64,000 bases of DNA from contig CM034238.1 in assembly GCA_019916065.1 (NCBI GenBank), positions 29,127,246 through 29,191,245 on the forward strand. The letters are read 5' to 3'. Below are positions 56,790-64,000 of the stretch, in pieces. Source of the DNA: Vitellaria paradoxa. Lineage: Eukaryota; Streptophyta; Magnoliopsida; Ericales; Sapotaceae. Under the pieces are notes generated by a model. That model was not told the DNA's origin, did not search any database, and was given only the letters and a program-made list of their open reading frames with translations. How positions within the stretch are numbered: the first letter of the stretch is position 1; each line of letters begins with the position of its first letter. The position numbers were made by a program, and so were the translations under genes.

Positions 56790-59308
56790 TGTCACGCCCC
56801 GGATCTCGTGACCCGAGGGGTGAGTGATAACACACACAACATGCACTAACATGACCAACTTATGATCAGAGCAACGCAACGTAAACTAGTGAGCCCGAGG
56901 CATAAGATAAGACAACATATGTTTAACCTTGACTATTGCCAGGTCATGTACTACATACACCATTAATACATAACTTAGGCCTTAAGCCTTTACAACCAAC
57001 TCGAATAAGTCTAGAAATGTACAACATTACAATTTGAATTTAAAACTTGCACTAAGAGACCAAAGCCTTGCTAGGTTTTGGGCGGGCTCATGTAATGCAC
57101 TTTTAGTCCAACCCCATTAGCCCACCTGATTGTTGTGTCCTGTTCCTGCATCAAAATCTGTAGGGACGTGAGCACGGGTCCACTTGTGCCCACAATGTCT
57201 CAAACAAACATATATGGTATGCAATCTAATCATGCAATGTATTTCAAGTAAGGTTAGCCACTTTAACATTTTCTAAAGTTATAACATTCCATTAACATAA
57301 CCAATAGCCAAAATAAGTGGAAACATATGTTCATTCAGCAATGGCAAAGTCTAAGATTTCGATTTCAGTTAATATTTATGTTTCGCGATTCAAACTTCAA
57401 TTCCATTCACATTTCAACACCATTTCATCACTTGAGTATCATTCAATCAAATAACCATAACCACATCATCATCCATTCATCAATACATTTCACAACCATA
57501 ACCACACAAGTCATCGGGGGATGGGTGCATACACGTTATCGTCTTTTATGGGCCAATACCCAATGGAAACGATAGACCGACGTCATCGTTTAGGATCACC
57601 GTACAAGGTCACGAGGAGCCAAAACGCACACAATGTTGTGGGCTACTAACCCATAGGCATTGACACCAAACCTTGCGCAGGTTCCGGGACTCTCAACCCG
57701 AGGGTACTCTCTAAACCCTTCCTATTTTTGCACCCCACCACGGCCCCCGGCACACAACAACCATTCATCACATACCATTTTTATCTTTCATAGGTTCACA
57801 TTCATTATCATATACTATCCAACACACATGTCAATGTTACGGTTCATCTCATGGCTCACTATATATCACATTGATCAAATCATATGAAGCATCCCCCATT
57901 TACCCACATTAAGAACATAAGTCCCTTTGTCAAGTCACATTTCAATTAATCAATAATAAGTTCATAAACTTCAACATTTAGTGTACATCAAGGCATATTC
58001 ACAATTCTATTTAATTAAGACTCTTACCTCAAAGTAATCTTCCAATTCATCCAATTCAAGGTAACATTCACTTACCCTTATAAGTTAAATCCCATTAGTT
58101 TAAGATAACCAATCCTTAATCACTTTTTAAAAGCTCATTTCCCTTTTTAAAATCCATGCAATTAATCAATTTAAAGTTTCATGTAAAAACAAGTTACCAA
58201 CTCATCCATAAGCCTAAAGTAGAAGGTCAAACTAAACAATGTCAGAAAATTGACCTAGGTTCGGTGGGCACCCAAGCTGACACTCAGCCGTGCACCCAAG
58301 GGGCTTGGGCGCCCACACCTTGTGCGCCCAAGGGCTGGGCGCCCGACTGTGTCCCCCCTCGTGCGCCCACAGCTTGGGCCAGGTTTCGGGTTTCATACCG
58401 TATTTTCTGGTTTCAAGGTTTTTCACCCTTAGGACCTCAAATTGACCAAGTTAAAGTAAAAATACCTAAAGTTTCATATTTCTAACATCAACACAAGGTT
58501 CTTAGGTACCAAACAAAATCATAAATTTGAGTTTTCATCAACCAAAAGTCAAGTTATGGATCAAAACACCATTTTCACTCTCTCAACCTATACATATATA
58601 TATACGTGTGTATAACTCCTATTTTCTTCCATGAATGTAATAAAACATTTAAAAAAGGTTTTCTAATGGTAATCTACTCCTTGTTACACATCACATATGT
58701 GAGAATGAGGCATTGAATCCCTACCTCAAGTTGGAAGAAGATGGGTCAACAAGAAGGTGTCTTAACCTTCCAAACTCTCAAGCTTTGATGGACTCAATCT
58801 TCTCCCTCATTTATCCAAACTTCAATGCTCTACCCGGTTGTTTTTCTTCTTCGCCTTTGTTCTTCCTTGCTTCTCCACCTTGTTCTCCCTCTACCAAGCA
58901 ACTTCTCTCTCTCTATCTTGCATCATATCAACAATATTTATATATATATCAATAAATTAATCCCTCAAACAGTGGATTTCAGACCCTCTTCTCACCCCTA
59001 GCTAGATATAGGTTCATAGGGGAGAGGGGTCGGCTAAAAAATGTAGAGCAACTCTTGTCTGTCAAATCCACTGTGCCTTGGGTGCCCAAGCTCTTCTCAG
59101 GTGGGCGCCCATACCTTGTGCGCCTAAGGTGTCCCCTTTTTCTAGCACTTGGCTAAAATGCCAACCTTTGACTGCATAACTCATTTCCTTCAAAATTCTC
59201 AACTCTAAAACACAATAAATGATCCATACCACTAAATTAACATACATTACTTCTAGAATACATCAAAAACCTTATACTTGTACTAATACAAAAGTCCGGG
59301 GTATTACA
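56790..59308. repeat. Solo LTR, 2.5 kb, with perfect 5-bp target duplication
   Basis: Starts tgtcacgccccgg and ends ccggggtattaca, the TG...CA and short inverted ends of a well-known class of plant gypsy LTRs. aacct flanks it at 56785-56789 and 59309-59313. No primer site, polypurine tract or pol sequence lies inside, so it is a single LTR left by LTR-LTR recombination, or less likely a non-coding element. The interior has several gggcgccca-type GC palindromes (58260-58370 and 59080-59130). Open frames in it are fortuitous. Confidence 0.82.
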
Positions 59309-59313
59309 AACCT

Positions 59314-59866
59314 AAACAACAAAGATAAACTAAATCACAAACACTACTATAGGGCACTAAATATCTAACAAAATGTTAAATTCAAGCACCAAGATCTAGT
59401 CAACAACTCTAGTTGTACAATGTTGATGGATGTGCAAAATTCGTGCGATGTTGGCAAATTTGCAAAATTCATGCAACGAATGTGCGAAATCTGTGTAATG
59501 TTGGGTGGATTTGCAAAATTTGTGTGATGGATGTGCGAAGGATTTGTGCGATCTACTGCTTACGTTTGGAGAGAGAGATGCAATGTCGATAGATGTGATT
59601 TGTTGGCTACTTACGGGGGAGAAAGAGAAGAGACTGGCTACCTAAGAGTTGTGCGAGAGACCGGTGGATGAGAAAATCGAGCGATCTGCTGGTTATTTGG
59701 AGAGAGAGAAGGAAAAGGGCCTGTGTGAGAAAGGAGATTCTTGGAGAAAGAGAAAGAAGAGGGCTATGCAAGAAAGAAGACAGTAAGTTGAGAGTGTAAG
59801 AGAATGAGCAGATAACCCTAATCTTATTTATTTTTATAATATTATATAAACATTATATAATATTTA
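59314..59866. other. Spacer with tgtgcgaa repeats
   Basis: Short direct repeats of gatgtgcaaaattcgtgcgatgt type between 59430 and 59560, then purine-rich gagagagaa text. No gene seen. Confidence 0.4.
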
Positions 59867-62216
59867 TGTTGCACCATAAAAGCCATAACCTAGGGACATG
59901 GGGATAAACCCACAAAAAAAAAAAAAAAACTCCAATTCAAACAAATCATACTATATCTAGGCAGAAGTGAATTGAATAATTCAATATTCAATATCATAAA
60001 TATTCTATGATCTCAAAAATGCCTCAAAAGGGCTACAAAACCAAATGCCATAAGTACAAGCCCAAAACCAAAAATCAATTCATCTTACAATCTAAATATT
60101 GAAATGAATTTAAAATAATCCATGACTAGGTAATCTAGCTCACGAATCCATCATGAGCATCTGCTCCTGCAACATTAACGATAGGGAGTGAACACTAAAT
60201 CATGTGTGCTTAGAATATGCACATAAGACATTATTCTTAATCATGCAAAGGAATCAAGACTCAATTAATATTAATTAAGTTAAAATCTTATCAATTTCAC
60301 AATGATTCTATAATTTTCATATTAAATCATACTATTCTAATTGGGTAGTTACCTAGCCATGATCTCGCAGTCTCATGCTAAAAATAATTCTTATTACCTC
60401 ATTTACATCATAACATATCGATACCATACTATAGGTTAGTACTTTGCATCTGCGGCCACAAAATTAAACCAAAATTTAATCCCCAGACCTCAATCATGGG
60501 GTACAACTAAACCCACAATCCTAGATGTACTCGTTATATCACTCGTGGCTCTGGTTCCACAGTTCTAGTCCATTTCATCTTGCCTTAATAGACAAACCAG
60601 TCCTGTAGCTCCGATACTAATATATACTATGATAAGCTGTATATATATATGCTTTGTAGGTTTCTAGCCTATTAGTAACGTTAACCACCTTACGCAAGTT
60701 TTGAGGCTTTTGATTCTTGGGCACTTGTACCCACTCTTTTAGTACTCTTTATGTCCTCGATATCAAAAATCAATCTCAATACAATTTTCTTTACCAACAA
60801 TACATCATACATAAAATTCTCCCAAAATTAGATTTCTTGTATTCATCTTTTATTCATTAAAGTTTTATGAAGTAAAATTTTCCCGAGCCTAAATTTCATA
60901 TTGCCTGTTGCATGCTTGTATTTAGACAAGTAATCAATCCACATAAAACTCTTATTTACACATATTTAAGAGGTATAAGGTTAACCAATTTGAGAACCTA
61001 ATCAACCAAGTCATAACAAAAGTCTAAAATATCCATGCCATTAGAGAATAAAAAGTATTTCAAAAGTTTAAGATTAAAAAAAAAATAGTGGACCTTAGAG
61101 CTTAGGCGCAGGTAGCCCGAGGCTTCGAGGCCTTGGAAGAATACCTCGCAGCCTGGGTACAAGCAGCCTGAGGCTTCACAATGTGGTCAGTCCAGAATAC
61201 CTCGCAGCCTCCCCACAAGAGGCTCGAGGGTTCGAGTCTCTACTTTTAGAACATTTTCGCACAAGATTATGCAAAATGCAAAGTTTATAACTTAATTAAA
61301 CATGGATAGATTTTTAACAAAAATCAAATATGGATCATAAAATCGTATAACTTCTTCAAACACACCCAAAGCATGGATTTACATCTCATAAATATTTTTA
61401 AATTTAAACCAATGATTTTATTAGTCATGCTCAATACATGGATTTATATTACATATTTCCCTCATTGTAATCTACTCAAATTCATACCAAGGATTTTCAT
61501 CATGCATACTCAAAATGTAAATTGCTTTCTAGCATACATTCATATATAAATTTACCTATGTTCACAAGATAAAAAAATAATAATAACTCTTATACACATA
61601 AACCCCACTTACCTTAATATACATGCTAGAAAATGAGTATAAAAGCATCTAAATCTTGCCAACTCAAGTTGGTCCCCATCTCAACAAACTTCTGGCGATC
61701 CTTTGATCGAGCTCTCCCATCGTCCCGTTCTTCTCTTGATGTTTTCTTCAAATAAAAATAGGGTTACAATAAAGTCATCCTTACCCCTTCTAGCACGAAA
61801 GAAAAAAAATGAAGTAAAAGAGTAGAAGGTGCACTTTTTACGGTAGAAGTCTACGAATGCTAAAAAGAAAAGCTTAAGAAAAAGATGGGGAGGGGTTTAT
61901 ATACACAACCAAAAAGCTCCTACACTCTCATTTGCTATATGCACCATCCTGCACCAACCTTTGGCCTCCCCCATACCACACTTCTCAATCAATAGGAATC
62001 CACCTCCTCTCTTACCCAATAAAAAGCCAGCAATGTAACACATCCACACATACATGCTAGGCAACCACACATGATATATGTAAATATATATTATTAATCA
62101 CTTTATAAGATATAATTTTAAAACAAAACCTCACACTTTAAAATAAAATTTGAATAAATATAATAATTATTATACTAAACTTCAAAATCATTAAATAGAA
62201 AATTTTGGGTTATTAC
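59867..62216. repeat. Diverged LTR, second family
   Basis: Begins tgttgcaccataaaagcc and ends around gaaaattttgggttatta, a pattern of TGT(C/T)(A/G)CACC...GGGTTATTAC as in LTRs. About 2.35 kb, non-coding. Its first ~330 bp aligns with the segment starting at 63658 (shared tacaaaaccaaatgcca, gctaatctagctcac-like text and taggga-gtga). No target duplication recognised. Confidence 0.6.
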
Positions 62217-62224
62217 TATTCATA

Positions 62225-62455
62225 TATTATATATTATATTTTTTTAGGTTAGTTTGGCTTGGTTTGGGTTGGTTCAGTTTAGGTTATTTTCGGTTCCAGT
62301 TTGGTTCGGTTCATTTCGGGATAAGAGATACTCAACCTAAGAATCAAACTGAAAATATCGGTTTACTAATTTTTTAATCCAAAACTGAACAAAAAATGCT
62401 ACAGACCCAAACCAACTCGAACCAACGCAAACCTAAGTGATTGGATTGGATGGGT
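62225..62455. repeat. GGTTTGG/CCAAACC inverted repeat
   Basis: Left arm gtttggcttggtttgggttg and right arm cccaaaccaactcgaacc can pair. A MITE relative of the 4.07-kb element, ends not resolved. Confidence 0.5.
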
Positions 62456-63404
62456 TTTTAGATTGTTTAATTTTTTTATGCACTGCTAATGTCAAGTCAT
62501 GTTCGGGCATGTCAATACATGGTGCATGATGTGGCATAGCATATGTTAGTATGATATATGATGTACTAGCTATCATATCATCATATAGGATGATGTTAGA
62601 GCATAGTAACATGGTATTACATGGTATTGTAGCATGGTAATTGTAGGGTTTCAAGTGAAAAAACCAGAAACCCTAGATGCAAAATTTTTCCAATAATTGA
62701 TCCTTACTATTTGATTAACTATAATCCATTTAAGTTTAGGGACTTACTTGAGTTTTTTAAGTTACCAAGATTAATCCCTAATACTTGATGTTGATAAAGT
62801 GTGTACCTGAATCACCTTTAAGATCTTCCTCTTTATCTATCCTTGCTATAGAATAAGATTGTAAGAGCACTTAATATGACCGAACCCTAACCAATACATC
62901 AGGAAAATTGGCTAAGACAAGAAGAGAAAAAGAAATTGGTAGCCCTAACCCTATTTTAAGAATTCAGCCACCTTTTTATCTCTTTCTCAAGTCTTGTTTT
63001 TTTTTTTCCTTAAGTGTATTTTTTAGGGTTTTTGGAAGACACTTAATGTCTACATACAGTTTAGGAGACTTAAGAGATAACCATTAAGATATGCTTGAAT
63101 ATTAGCTCCAATAGGATTCCAGGTTGTCTAGTTATCTCATAACTCACTGGACTTTCTACTAATTGTAATTTACTCCACTATAAAATTATAATTGCACTCT
63201 AGTACTTAAACTTATTATATTTAAGTCACATATAAATTGAATTAATTAAAACTTAATCCTTTGACCTACTATTTATTACATGCATACCCCCTTCATTATT
63301 AAACATTTGTAATCAATTATTAAAAAAAAAAACCTCCAAGTGTTGGAAGAGGGTTTAACTGGGACACCTACCAGCATATTAACTTAAAAAAAAGTAATAC
63401 AAGA
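62456..63404. other. AT-rich spacer
   Basis: No gene or recognisable element. A catg/atgg-rich stretch lies at 62490-62640. Confidence 0.4.
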
Positions 63405-63625
63405 GAAGAAAATGACATAAACCCGACCTCTAAGAAAAGTGAAAGAAAAGAAGTAAATGTGCGGTGACTTATTACAATACAAAAAGAATGAGGGGGACAT
63501 AAAACTGACCTCCAAGAAAAGTGAAAGAAAAGAAGGAAATATGTGGTGACTCACCACAATACAAAGAAAAGAGGGGGGGACATAGAACTGAAGAAGGAGG
63601 AAGGACATTAAACTGACCTCCAAAA
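63405..63625. repeat. Imperfect tandem repeat, ~82-bp unit
   Basis: gacctc(t/c)aagaaaagtgaaag starts at 63425 and 63507, with a third partial start gacctccaaaag at 63615. Also shares gtgact(t/c)a and gggggacat. Confidence 0.8.
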
Positions 63626-63657
63626 GTATATAAAAATCAATATAAGTGTAGTGACTT

Positions 63658-64000
63658 TGTCACACCTTGAAATCCACAATGCAAAGATGTAGAGACAAAA
63701 CCCAACAATACACATCAAACCACATCAAGACATACTATATCAAAGTGGAAGTGAAACAAATAATCAATACTCAAAAATGATATTCTAAGGTTACAAAAAT
63801 GTCATTAAAGGGATACAAAACCAAATGCCAAAAATACGAGCTCAAATCAAAAACCCATTCATAATACAATTCAAATATTGAAATGACTACAAAACATTCC
63901 ATAACTAGCTAATCTAGCTCACAGGTCTATTACGAGCATTTGCTTTAGTAGGATCAACTATAGGAAAGTGACCACTAAACCACATGTGCTCCTAATATGC
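63658..64000. repeat. LTR start, second copy, cut by window edge
   Basis: Begins tgtcacaccttgaaatcc and follows the 59867 copy in the same direction. Whether this is the other LTR of one element or a separate insertion cannot be told here. Confidence 0.55.

Noticed and set aside
57327..58485. Several open frames of 60-109 codons
   Set aside because: Low-complexity or Pro-rich translations inside a solo LTR, with frames on both strands; no domain recognised.

Overview
The window looks like intergenic and intronic DNA of a flowering plant, most likely a eudicot with a repeat-rich genome. It is AT-rich, has spliceosomal GT-AG introns, and holds plant-type Ty1/copia, Ty3/gypsy, L1-like and RTE-like elements, an Au-like SINE and several MITEs. 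The species cannot be named from the sequence alone. There is no bacterial-style gene organisation and no operon.

The one host gene I can support is on the minus strand. Seven exons between 41449 and 11781 join in frame, with canonical splice sites, into the first ~266 residues of an EMB8/ABHD-type alpha/beta hydrolase: an N-terminal membrane segment, a PGLTSDS motif, an NHRGLGG motif and a GTSIG nucleophile elbow. These exons total 799 coding bases spread over 29.7 kb because the introns are packed with transposons. The last third of the protein, including the Asp and His of the triad, was not found and probably lies beyond the left edge.

Layout from the left: a 5'-truncated L1 (578-1830); a copia integrase scrap (2461-2880); a gypsy remnant (2925-10750) split by a young copia element (3590-9600, LTRs 3/192 different), which itself carries a hAT-like MITE (4073-4734); old LTR debris to 11.75 kb. 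Intron 6 holds a SINE. Intron 5 holds a fold-back MITE. Intron 4 holds a 374-bp tandem duplication. Intron 3 holds an old copia element (17285-20766) and a LINE scrap. Intron 2 holds L1 copy A (23053-27486) and an inverted-repeat element (28122-29742). Intron 1 holds a Harbinger-like MITE (30491-31420), an old plus-strand LINE (31438-39060) split by L1 copy B (32032-36913), and a 376-bp tandem duplication.

Upstream of the gene, 43179-54623 is a decayed gypsy element. Its reverse transcriptase is cut by a terminal-inverted-repeat element (45929-50520), which in turn contains an RTE LINE (46820-50297). To the right are a decayed minisatellite (about 55.15-56.04 kb), a 2.5-kb solo LTR with a perfect 5-bp target duplication (56790-59308), and two copies of another LTR family (59867-62216, and 63658 to the edge).

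All transposon coding regions seen carry stops, frameshifts or lost catalytic residues. I saw no undescribed multi-gene system. What stands out is the preserved hydrolase reading frame through a dense transposon thicket, and the order of nested insertions that the target duplications let one read.
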